Assembly: GCA_027029065.1 (NCBI GenBank)
Contig: JALVGO010000249.1
Location: 1-22,492 of the forward strand
From: Sulfurovum sp.
GTDB taxonomy: Bacteria > Campylobacterota > Campylobacteria > Campylobacterales > Sulfurovaceae
Length of the DNA: 22,492 bases
Direction of reading: 5' to 3'
Of the stretch, positions 1 to 5,020 are shown one piece after another. The position numbers were made by a program, and so were the translations under genes. The number at the start of each line of letters is the position of its first letter. Position 1 is the stretch's first letter. The notes below the pieces were generated by a model that saw only the letters and a program-made list of their open reading frames with translations, ran no database searches and had not been told where the DNA came from.

Positions 1-55
1 CGAAGAAACTGATAATAAAATCTTATGGGTAACTCTATGAAATGCACAAATCAAT

Positions 56-75
56 CCACTCCTTTGGAGAAGTGG
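56..75. terminator. stem-loop downstream of the ankyrin gene, possible terminator
   Basis: CCACT (56-60) and AGTGG (71-75) form an inverted repeat, with an inner CTCC/GGAG pairing as an alternative. It lies about 60 bp past the stop of the minus-strand ankyrin gene. Neither strand shows a clear T tract after the stem, so intrinsic termination is only a guess. The rest of 1-92 holds no gene that I can support. Confidence 0.25.
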
Positions 76-92
76 GGTTATTCAGAGGGTTC

Positions 93-134
93 AATTCCTA
101 ATTCCTAATTCCTAATTCCTAATTCCTAATTCCT
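93..134 (-). repeat. tandem heptamer array, 6 x AGGAATT
   Basis: Six perfect copies of aattcct on the plus strand (AGGAATT in the sense of the adjacent gene). The last base of the ankyrin gene's TGA stop (134) is the first base of the array. The minus-strand junctions spell TAG and the plus-strand junctions TAA, so both strands are closed in all frames. It is one of five heptamer arrays in the window, all at gene 3' ends. Confidence 0.95.
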
Positions 135-661
135 CAGTCCCTATAGGCACTGTGCTTCGCGCCGCGCTCATCAAGATAGGCTTTCATCTGTTTTTGTCCA
201 AGTTTTCTGGCATAGTCCAGTGGGCTCATACCGGAACTGTCCACAGCATTGATATCACCGCCTGCATCAAGCAGCATCTGCATCATATCCTTATCGGAAA
301 AACAGGCTGCCAGCATTACTGGGGTAATGCCGCTTTTTCGCTTGGTACTGTTGAGGTCAAACCCCTGCTCTATACACAGTTCAATCACATCTTTGCGCTT
401 AAACTTGATTGCCATATCGAGTGCCGAGATACCATCACTGTCAATCTGAAAAAGGTCTACCCCGTTTTCGAGCATGATTTTGATAAATTCCAACGAGGCA
501 TACTTTCGAATGGCGTAAAAGAGTGGGCTGATATCATCATAATCCTCAAGATCATACTCTTCACCGATGAGAATAGGCTTATTGAGATCCACACCCTCTT
601 TAATCAGCGCTTTGAGTCCGGCAATAGAGTCGTTCTCGATCACTTCTGTTACTTTATTCAT
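134..661 (-). CDS. ankyrin-repeat protein
   Basis: A 175-residue protein made almost wholly of four ankyrin-type repeats. Typical pieces are SPLFYAI, LEFIKIMLENGVDL, GISALDMAI, GITPVMLAA, MMQMLLDAGGDINAVD and GMSPLDYA. Such helical repeat proteins usually bind other proteins, and the partner cannot be read from sequence. There is no signal peptide or membrane segment, so it is probably cytosolic. An in-frame GTG at 667 would overlap the Shine-Dalgarno AGGAG. The ATG at 661 lies 5 nt after AGGAG and is preferred. ybaB ends 199 bp upstream on the same strand, so read-through from panD-ybaB is possible. The stop codon runs directly into a heptamer array. Confidence 0.85.
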   Translation of the reverse strand: MNKVTEVIENDSIAGLKALIKEGVDLNKPILIGEEYDLEDYDDISPLFYAIRKYASLEFIKIMLENGVDLFQIDSDGISALDMAIKFKRKDVIELCIEQGFDLNSTKRKSGITPVMLAACFSDKDMMQMLLDAGGDINAVDSSGMSPLDYARKLGQKQMKAYLDERGAKHSAYRD

Positions 662-704
662 GGTCACTCCTTTGCGTGTTACCGTTATGTTTCCGATCTT
701 TAAC

Positions 705-721
705 GGGACAGCACTGTTCCC
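705..721. other. short stem-loop between ybaB and the ankyrin gene
   Basis: GGGACAG (705-711), a CA loop and CTGTTCCC (714-721) form an imperfect hairpin with one bulged base. It could separate ybaB from the ankyrin gene transcriptionally, but no T tract follows on either strand. The rest of 662-860 holds only the orphan start described at 767. Confidence 0.3.
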
Positions 722-766
722 TCGGGATGTTGATCATTTTTAATATGCGAATAGAAAGGAGAAAGT

Positions 767-856
767 ATGAAATTCGGCAGTACTGCAAGAAGCGTAGCAA
801 AACCTTATGAAACTGGGCGTTCCAAAGAATTTTGTTACTTTGTCAATATCAAACGT
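767..856 (+). pseudogene. orphan translation start, possible 5' gene remnant
   Basis: An ATG at 767 follows a near-ideal Shine-Dalgarno (AAGGAG, 5 nt gap), with a TAATAT-like -10 box about 25 bp upstream. The first 30 codons encode a plausible soluble N-terminus (MKFGSTARSVAKPYETGR...). The frame then continues to 1009 only as antisense to ybaB, where its composition looks like a shadow. I do not recognise it. It could be the stump of a deleted gene, a small peptide gene, or chance. Confidence 0.25.
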
Positions 857-860
857 CTAT

Positions 861-1175
861 TTATGATCCAAAAGGGTTCATGCCGCCAAGCATTCCCATT
901 GCCTGAGACTTTCTGTTGTCCTCAACCATTTTGTTCACATCATTCATTGCCGATATCAACAGTATCTGCAGGGACTCTTTGTCCTCAAGCAGCGAATCAT
1001 CGATATTGATATCGATAATCTCGCCCGCACCGTTGGCACGTACTTCAACCATTCCGCCGCCGGCCTTTGCACTTAACTCTACGTTTTTTGCCTGCTCCTG
1101 CAGCTCTTTGGCTTTCTCCTGCATCTGAGACATCATCTCAGTCATCTTGCCCATATCAAAGCCGTTGCCAAACAT
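861..1175 (-). CDS. ybaB: YbaB/EbfC-family nucleoid-associated protein
   Basis: A 104-residue protein, the usual length for YbaB/EbfC, a small dimeric DNA-binding protein of the nucleoid often linked to DNA repair genes. Visible are the Met/Gln-rich N-terminal helix ([18 protein letters not shown]), the central strand region ([21 protein letters not shown]), a C-terminal helix with [13 protein letters not shown], and a Gly/Met-rich tail. Its ATG overlaps the panD stop in a TAATG junction, with GAGGG about 9 nt upstream inside panD, so the two are translationally coupled. As I recall, panD-ybaB adjacency also occurs in Helicobacter. Confidence 0.93.
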   Translation of the reverse strand: MFGNGFDMGKMTEMMSQMQEKAKELQEQAKNVELSAKAGGGMVEVRANGAGEIIDINIDDSLLEDKESLQILLISAMNDVNKMVEDNRKSQAMGMLGGMNPFGS

Positions 1176-1543
1176 TATTCCAGTCCCTCAAATGCCTGGG
1201 CAATCGTATTGTCATCGTTGAGAATGACGACTTTTGGCTTGTAACTGTCCGCTTCGGCTTCACTCATCGTCGCATAGGCGATAATGATGATCTTGTCACC
1301 CTTGTGCACCTTTCGCGCCGCTGCACCGTTGAGGCAGATATCACCTTTGCCTCGCTCTCCGGAAATAATATAGGTAGAAAAACGTTCCCCGTTATTGATA
1401 TTGACAATATCGATCTTCTGTCCGACACGCATTGCTGCCGCATCGAGAAGATCCTGATCGATCGTAATGGAACCTACATAGTTAAGGTTCGCATCGGTTA
1501 CGGTCGCTCTGTGTAACTTGGAATAAAGCATGGTAATGTTCAT
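1175..1543 (-). CDS. panD: aspartate 1-decarboxylase (pyruvoyl enzyme)
   Basis: Decarboxylates L-aspartate to beta-alanine for pantothenate and coenzyme A synthesis in the cytosol. It has 122 residues, close to the E. coli enzyme. It keeps Lys9 and the self-cleavage site Gly24-Ser25 (YVGSIT), where Ser25 becomes the pyruvoyl group, as well as Tyr58 in RFSTYI and the NGAAA motif near 72-76. The N-terminus [16 protein letters not shown] lines up with known PanD starts. AGGA lies 4 nt before the ATG. It is the first gene of a panD-ybaB unit, with TATAAT-type boxes in the 120-bp upstream gap. No panB or panC is in the window. Confidence 0.96.
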   Translation of the reverse strand: MNITMLYSKLHRATVTDANLNYVGSITIDQDLLDAAAMRVGQKIDIVNINNGERFSTYIISGERGKGDICLNGAAARKVHKGDKIIIIAYATMSEAEADSYKPKVVILNDDNTIAQAFEGLE

Positions 1544-1575
1544 ATCATCCTGCCTGCTTGGTTAAAATTGACGGA

Positions 1576-1581
1576 ATTATA
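1576..1581 (-). promoter_or_regulatory. -10 box of a likely panD promoter
   Basis: A perfect TATAAT on the minus strand, preceded by TTTTGG, ending 32 bp before the panD ATG. A second perfect TATAAT lies at 1598-1603. Neither has a good -35 hexamer, which fits the weak -35 use known for Campylobacterota housekeeping promoters. Which box is used cannot be told from sequence. Confidence 0.55.
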
Positions 1582-1629
1582 CCAAAATTCTATCTATATT
1601 ATACAGTAATTGTGAAGAAATTGTAATGG

Positions 1630-1654
1630 GCAAAGGCACACAGGTACCTTTTGC
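1630..1654 (-). terminator. stem-loop after the ferredoxin gene
   Basis: GCAAAGG (1630-1636) pairs with CCTTTTGC (1647-1654, one bulged T) around a 10-nt loop. It starts 10 bp past the ferredoxin stop and could separate it from panD. No run of T follows on the minus strand, so this is a weak terminator call. Confidence 0.3.
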
Positions 1655-1663
1655 TGCATACTG

Positions 1664-2041
1664 TCAGCGTGCCATCTGTGAAGGAGGAACAGGTTCACCC
1701 CACATCTCATCAGGGATCACATACTCTTCGACAACCTTCCCGCCGATAATGTGCTCATCGATAATACGGTCGATCTTCTCTTTGGTCAAACCGACATACA
1801 TGGTATGTCCGGGCTCGACAAGCATAACAGGACCCTGCTGGCATCGGTTGAGACATCCTGTCTGAATCGGCTGTACGGTACCGATGATCCCTTTCATCAT
1901 CAGCTGCTGTGCCAAATGCTGAAAGAGCTGCTGTGACTCAGGATCGTTCTGACTGACACAGCTTGGTTTTGGCATGCCCGGAGGTGCCGACTGCTGGCAT
2001 TTGAAAATATAGAAGGCTGGTTGTGGTACACCTTGCATCAT
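1664..2041 (-). CDS. thioredoxin-like [2Fe-2S] ferredoxin
   Basis: A 125-residue protein with four cysteines, C15-x12-C28 and C63-x3-C67 (TGCLNRCQQGP). This is exactly the ligand spacing of thioredoxin-fold [2Fe-2S] ferredoxins related to the NuoE C-terminal domain. It is probably a cytosolic one-electron carrier whose partner is unknown. Two adjacent ATGs exist (2041 and 2038). The first lies 6 nt after AAGGA and is chosen. The gene is transcribed divergently from the FmdE-hemerythrin unit, so the 141-bp gap may serve both. A perfect 13-bp palindrome lies 30 bp upstream. The C-terminal third (about 75-125) has no extra cysteines. Confidence 0.85.
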   Translation of the reverse strand: MMQGVPQPAFYIFKCQQSAPPGMPKPSCVSQNDPESQQLFQHLAQQLMMKGIIGTVQPIQTGCLNRCQQGPVMLVEPGHTMYVGLTKEKIDRIIDEHIIGGKVVEEYVIPDEMWGEPVPPSQMAR

Positions 2042-2070
2042 AGGAAATCCTTTTATAGTAAATTAATTAG

Positions 2071-2083
2071 GAGTATTTTACTC
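2071..2083. promoter_or_regulatory. perfect palindrome upstream of the ferredoxin gene
   Basis: GAGTA-TTT-TACTC is a perfect inverted repeat 30 bp upstream of the ferredoxin start, near A/T-rich -10-like sequences. It could be an operator or a leader hairpin. No specific regulator can be assigned. Confidence 0.3.
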
Positions 2084-2111
2084 TCATTTACTTAAAACTT
2101 CTTTAGAGCAA

Positions 2112-2125
2112 TTGACACAGGTCAA
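2112..2125 (+). promoter_or_regulatory. CRP/FNR-superfamily (Dnr/NnrR-like) operator
   Basis: TTGAC-ACAG-GTCAA is a perfect inverted repeat with the 5-4-5 layout of FNR-family boxes (FNR itself prefers TTGAT-N4-ATCAA). Its centre (2118.5) is about 41.5 bp upstream of the start point predicted from the TATAAT at 2148-2153, the classic class II activator position. The site and the downstream genes together suggest an NO- or oxygen-responsive regulator. Which one is inference. Confidence 0.75.
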
Positions 2126-2147
2126 CCGTTTATTACATCTTTTGGTC

Positions 2148-2153
2148 TATAAT
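2148..2153 (+). promoter_or_regulatory. -10 box of the FmdE-hemerythrin-DUF2249 unit
   Basis: A perfect TATAAT 30 bp upstream of the first ATG (2183). No -35 hexamer lies 17 bp upstream. The CRP/FNR-like palindrome occupies the -35 region instead, as expected for an activator-dependent promoter. The start point is predicted near 2160, giving a leader of about 23 nt with AAGGAG before the ATG. Confidence 0.7.
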
Positions 2154-2182
2154 CCCATCAAACAAACAAGGAGAATCACACG

Positions 2183-2809
2183 ATGCATTATCCCGCTTTT
2201 TTTGACAAGGTACCCTCCATCAGACTCTACGATCCGCTCAGTGATTTTCTCGGTGCATTTGAAAAGGGAGAGATGGAGATCAGCTATCTTGACTGTGTCA
2301 AACTCGCCGGGCACTCCTGCCCCACTGTTGCCGGAGCCTATCTGATGGCATACAAAGGGCTTGAAAAGCTCTACCCGGACACACTGCCGCACAGAGGGAT
2401 GATCCATGTCTCGATGCGAGAAGGTGAAGCACACGGGGTGACCGGTGTCATCTGCAATGTCATCTCTTTTATTGCCGGTGCCAGCGGTATCGGTGGTTTT
2501 AAAGGCATACAGGGGAATTTTTCCAGAGACAATCTAGTCAGCTACAATGTACCCATGGAGGGAGAGGTAACACTGACAAGACTCGATACCGATGAGAGCG
2601 TCACTCTCAGCTACGACCCCTCCATCGTACCTGCGGATGCCATGATGCAACCGCTTATGGGGAAAGCCCTTCAGGGGGTTGCTACACAGGAGGAGAAAGA
2701 GGCTTTTGGCAAACTCTGGCAGGCACGCGTAGAGAAGATTTTGCTTTCAGAAACACTGTGGGATCAGATGATCACACTCAAACCTTCAGATACAAAGGGG
2801 AAACAATGA
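2183..2809 (+). CDS. FmdE-domain protein
   Basis: A 208-residue cytosolic protein resembling the FmdE family, named after formylmethanofuran dehydrogenase subunit E but common in bacteria with no methanogenesis. The signature is GHSCPTVAGAYLMAYKGL (43-60), where His44 and Cys46 are likely metal ligands together with Cys38 or Cys91. Glycine-rich FIAGASGIGGFKG follows (97-108). There is no C-terminal zinc ribbon. The biochemical role of these stand-alone FmdE proteins is unknown to me. It is the first gene of an operon with a hemerythrin and a DUF2249 protein. Its stop overlaps the next ATG (ATGA), so the two are coupled. AAGGAG lies a few bases before the start. Confidence 0.75.
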   Translation: MHYPAFFDKVPSIRLYDPLSDFLGAFEKGEMEISYLDCVKLAGHSCPTVAGAYLMAYKGLEKLYPDTLPHRGMIHVSMREGEAHGVTGVICNVISFIAGASGIGGFKGIQGNFSRDNLVSYNVPMEGEVTLTRLDTDESVTLSYDPSIVPADAMMQPLMGKALQGVATQEEKEAFGKLWQARVEKILLSETLWDQMITLKPSDTKGKQ

Positions 2810-3246
2810 ACATTTCACAATTTATGACAAACGAGCACAGAGAGTGTGATACCCACTTTGCCACAGCCGAGCAGGCAGCAGCAAAGGGAGACTGGGCAGA
2901 TGCGGAAAAAGCCTTTTTGGCATTCTCCGATGAAACCCTGACCCACTTCAAAAGAGAAGAGGAGGAGCTCTTTCCCACTTTTGAAGCCCAGACCGGCAAT
3001 ACAGAGGGACCTACACAGGTCATGCGCTATGAGCATGAGCAGGTAAGAGGTCTGATAGGCAAACTTGCAGGTGCCCTGGAATCACAGGACAAAGATGCCT
3101 ACCTCTCTTTGTGTGAATCGATGATGATCCTTCTGCAGCAGCACAACATGAAAGAGGAGCAGATGCTCTATGCTATGTGCGAAAGACTGCTTCCGCCTGA
3201 TCTCAAAGAGGAAACCCTCGAGAAAATGAAACAGGTAGCCCTTTAA
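2806..3246 (+). CDS. hemerythrin-domain protein
   Basis: A 146-residue four-helix hemerythrin-like protein binding a non-haem di-iron centre. Likely ligands are H11, H47 and E51 (HFKRE), H77 (YEHEQ), and H113 and E117 (HNMKE). Family members bind O2 or NO, or repair iron-sulphur clusters (YtfE-like). The ATG at 2806, overlapping the FmdE stop and preceded by AAAGGGG, is chosen over an upstream in-frame ATG at 2758 that lies inside the FmdE gene. The N-terminus MNISQFMTNEHRECD matches the family, with the first helix carrying the first His. DUF2249 follows 4 bp after the stop. That pairing is common in denitrifiers and supports a role in NO handling. Confidence 0.9.
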   Translation: MNISQFMTNEHRECDTHFATAEQAAAKGDWADAEKAFLAFSDETLTHFKREEEELFPTFEAQTGNTEGPTQVMRYEHEQVRGLIGKLAGALESQDKDAYLSLCESMMILLQQHNMKEEQMLYAMCERLLPPDLKEETLEKMKQVAL

Positions 3247-3250
3247 GACC

Positions 3251-3511
3251 ATGGCGGCAACAGATAAGATCTTTCTCGATGCACGCGAACTGGAGCACCC
3301 CATCCCACTCGAGCGCGCCATTGCCGCCATACGCGAACTTGGGGAGGGGAACTACTTCTATATGATCCACCGCAAAAACCCCATCCCGCTTATCGAACTG
3401 GCAAAAGAACAGGCATTTTCCGTTCTCAATAAAGAGGATGTTCATGGCACATGGCACATTCTCATTGCCAAAGACAGATCAATTGATCTCGAGGCGCTGT
3501 GCGATGTTTAG
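3251..3511 (+). CDS. DUF2249-domain protein
   Basis: An 86-residue protein of the DUF2249 family, related in fold to TusA/SirA. The diagnostic run is LDARELEHPIPLERAI, followed by IHRKNPIPLIELA and a terminal strand GTWHILIAKD. It lacks the CPxP cysteine of TusA (here HPIP), so sulphur-transferase chemistry is unlikely. DUF2249 proteins occur with hemerythrins and NO- or nitrite-related genes, but their activity is not established. It starts 4 bp after the hemerythrin stop with only a weak Shine-Dalgarno, so translation probably depends on coupling. The next gene starts 8 bp before its stop. Confidence 0.88.
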   Translation: MAATDKIFLDARELEHPIPLERAIAAIRELGEGNYFYMIHRKNPIPLIELAKEQAFSVLNKEDVHGTWHILIAKDRSIDLEALCDV

Positions 3512-4796
3512 CCAAAACGGACTCTCTCTCGATCAGGCACCGCCTATATCGGTTGTTTTCCGTTTTTTTCTCTCCGGCAGCCTCTTTGGGCTGCTTGCAG
3601 GCATACTGATACTTCTCTTTGGTACCAAGATCTTCTCCCCCAATACCACAGAAGCACTCATTCTGACCCATACACTGACTCTTGGTGTCATGCTTTCATT
3701 CATGTTCGCCGCACTCTTTCAGATGCTTCCGGTCATCGCCGGCGTCAAACTCACTTCACCGGTTAAAAAAGCAAACCTGGTACAGTACCCGCTGGTACTT
3801 GGCGTACTGTTTTTACTGAGCGCATTCCATACGGGGAAACCCATACTCTTTGAATCTGCTTCTGTACTGCTTGGCAGTACGATTCTCGGTATTGCATCTG
3901 TGATGCTTGTCCGGCTGCTTTCGCTGCCAAACCACAGCAGTTCCTCCAAAGGAATGACCATTGCACTTGTCTCACTGGTGCTGCTGACCCTGCTGGCTCT
4001 CTACCTTACCGGTACACTTTCAGGGCTTTGGGAGGGGAGCTACTATACACAGATCAAAACCGCACACTACTCATTCGGACTTTTTGGATGGATCGCACTG
4101 CTGATCATCTCAATCTCTTTCCAGGTCATCGAGATGTTCTATGTAACCCCCTCCTATCCGGATTTTATCAGCAAATCGCTGCCCCAAAGACTCTTTGGGC
4201 TGCTCCTTCTTGGATTGGTATTTGGATTTTTCCTTGAAAAGACATGGCTGGTGATCGATCTGCTGATCATTCTTTTCATGCTCTGCCATGCATTGATGAC
4301 CCTGCGCCGTCTTTCACAGCGTAAACGTCCTATTGCCGATGCGACTGTCTGGCTGTGGCGGCTCGGTATGGGACTGCTGGTACTGAGTATGGCAGCTACC
4401 CTCAATACACGCTTCTACACACTGCCCAAGCTTGATACCCTTAACTATGTCTTTTTCGCAGGGTTTGCACTGAGTATTGTTCTTGCCATGTTCTACAAGA
4501 TCGTTCCCTTTCTGACATGGTTTCATCTCAACTCGCAGGGTTACTTCACTGCCCCCATGATGCACGAAGTCATCCACCCCAAAACAGCGATGAAACACCT
4601 CTATATCCATGTTAGCACCCTCATTGCCTTTGCCGTCTCTGTTTTTATCCCAGCAGCAATCTATCTTGCAGGCATACTGACCCTTCTCTCCTTTGGATGG
4701 ATGCTTTGGCAGATTGTACATGCGTGGAAACTGTATCTGTATACACAGAAAACGGGGGAGAGGTTTGAAATGACAATGCCAGAAGTTAAGGGTTAA
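3504..4796 (+). CDS. 12-TM membrane protein, NnrS / haem-copper oxidase subunit I-like
   Basis: A 430-residue, very hydrophobic protein with about 12 predicted membrane spans. The first four lie near residues 19-40, 50-80, 93-111 and 120-142. Histidines in or near spans (H56 in THTLTLG; AHYSFGLFGW; TWFHL) could bind haem or metal. The layout resembles NnrS and the haem-copper oxidase subunit I superfamily, but I do not see a canonical oxidase haem/CuB motif set. The start at 3504 overlaps the DUF2249 stop by 8 bp. A longer frame from 3438 lies inside DUF2249. It is last in the putative NO-response operon. The final codons (GTT AAG GGT TAA) are made of the GTTAAGG heptamer that continues downstream. 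Confidence 0.7.
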   Translation: MFSQNGLSLDQAPPISVVFRFFLSGSLFGLLAGILILLFGTKIFSPNTTEALILTHTLTLGVMLSFMFAALFQMLPVIAGVKLTSPVKKANLVQYPLVLGVLFLLSAFHTGKPILFESASVLLGSTILGIASVMLVRLLSLPNHSSSSKGMTIALVSLVLLTLLALYLTGTLSGLWEGSYYTQIKTAHYSFGLFGWIALLIISISFQVIEMFYVTPSYPDFISKSLPQRLFGLLLLGLVFGFFLEKTWLVIDLLIILFMLCHALMTLRRLSQRKRPIADATVWLWRLGMGLLVLSMAATLNTRFYTLPKLDTLNYVFFAGFALSIVLAMFYKIVPFLTWFHLNSQGYFTAPMMHEVIHPKTAMKHLYIHVSTLIAFAVSVFIPAAIYLAGILTLLSFGWMLWQIVHAWKLYLYTQKTGERFEMTMPEVKG

Positions 4797-4855
4797 GGGT
4801 TAAGGGTTAAGGGTTAAGGGTTAAGGGTTAAGGGTTAAGGGTTAAGGGTTAAGGG
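4785..4855 (+). repeat. tandem heptamer array, about 10 x GTTAAGG
   Basis: Seventy-one bases of perfect GTTAAGG (GGGTTAA) repeats. The array begins inside the membrane-protein gene and supplies its last two residues (Lys-Gly, after Val) and its TAA stop at 4794-4796. TAA recurs every 7 bp, so all three frames close within 21 bp. TAA also occurs on the opposite strand. Confidence 0.97.
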
Positions 4856-4905
4856 AATCTTGCATAGTTTGATTGAAATAAAGCTTAGTAGCGGTTCGGA
4901 AAATT

Positions 4906-4983
4906 TGTCATTCCTATGAAAGCAGGAATCTTTATGTTTCTTAAGCAACAAAGGTCAAGTTCCCGCATCAAGTGGGGATGACA
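4906..4983. repeat. REPIN-like element with two inverted REP-type hairpins
   Basis: The ends are TGTCATtCC (4906-4914) and GGgATGACA (4975-4983), inverted apart from one mismatch. The left half carries ATTCCT-N8-AGGAAT (4910-4929), the layout of dRS3/REP-type hairpins. The right half carries TCCC...GGGA (4961-4978). A GTCAT-headed hairpin in each of two opposite orientations is the pattern of REPINs mobilised by RAYT-type transposases. No transposase gene is in the window. Confidence 0.6.
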
Positions 4984-4987
4984 CAGC

Positions 4988-5015
4988 ACCAATAACCAAT
5001 ACACCAGTTACCAGT
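4988..5015 (-). repeat. degenerate heptamer array after murE
   Basis: Four units in strict 7-bp register (plus strand): accaata, accaata, caccagt, taccagt. In murE sense these read ACTGGTA, ACTGGTG, TATTGGT, TATTGGT. The array starts 5 bp past the murE stop. The ACTGGTA junction spells TAA, whereas TATTGGT units carry no stop. It looks like an older, decayed member of the same array class. Confidence 0.75.
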
Positions 5016-5020
5016 AACGG

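Noticed and set aside
93..134. CRISPR array
   Set aside because: Units are 7 bp with no spacers. No cas gene is present, and the same holds for the other four arrays.
152..703. 183-codon plus-strand frame opposite the ankyrin gene
   Set aside because: It is a shadow: no family resemblance and no ribosome site, while the minus strand encodes clear ankyrin repeats.
2112..2153. TTGACA read as an ordinary -35 for the TATAAT at 2148
   Set aside because: The spacing is 30 bp, far from the usual 17. The bases are better explained by the TTGAC-N4-GTCAA palindrome.
3438..3503. Upstream ATG at 3438 as the start of the membrane protein
   Set aside because: It lies deep inside the DUF2249 gene, lacks a ribosome site, and adds a polar stretch atypical before the first span.
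4785..4855. Telomere-like GGGTTAA repeat, possibly a replicon end
   Set aside because: It is internal, flanked by ordinary genes, and belongs to a class of 7-bp arrays with other units at other gene ends.
4916..4983. Intrinsic terminator shared by the convergent genes
   Set aside because: Hairpins exist but no T tract follows on either strand. The inverted GTCAT ends fit a REPIN-like element better.
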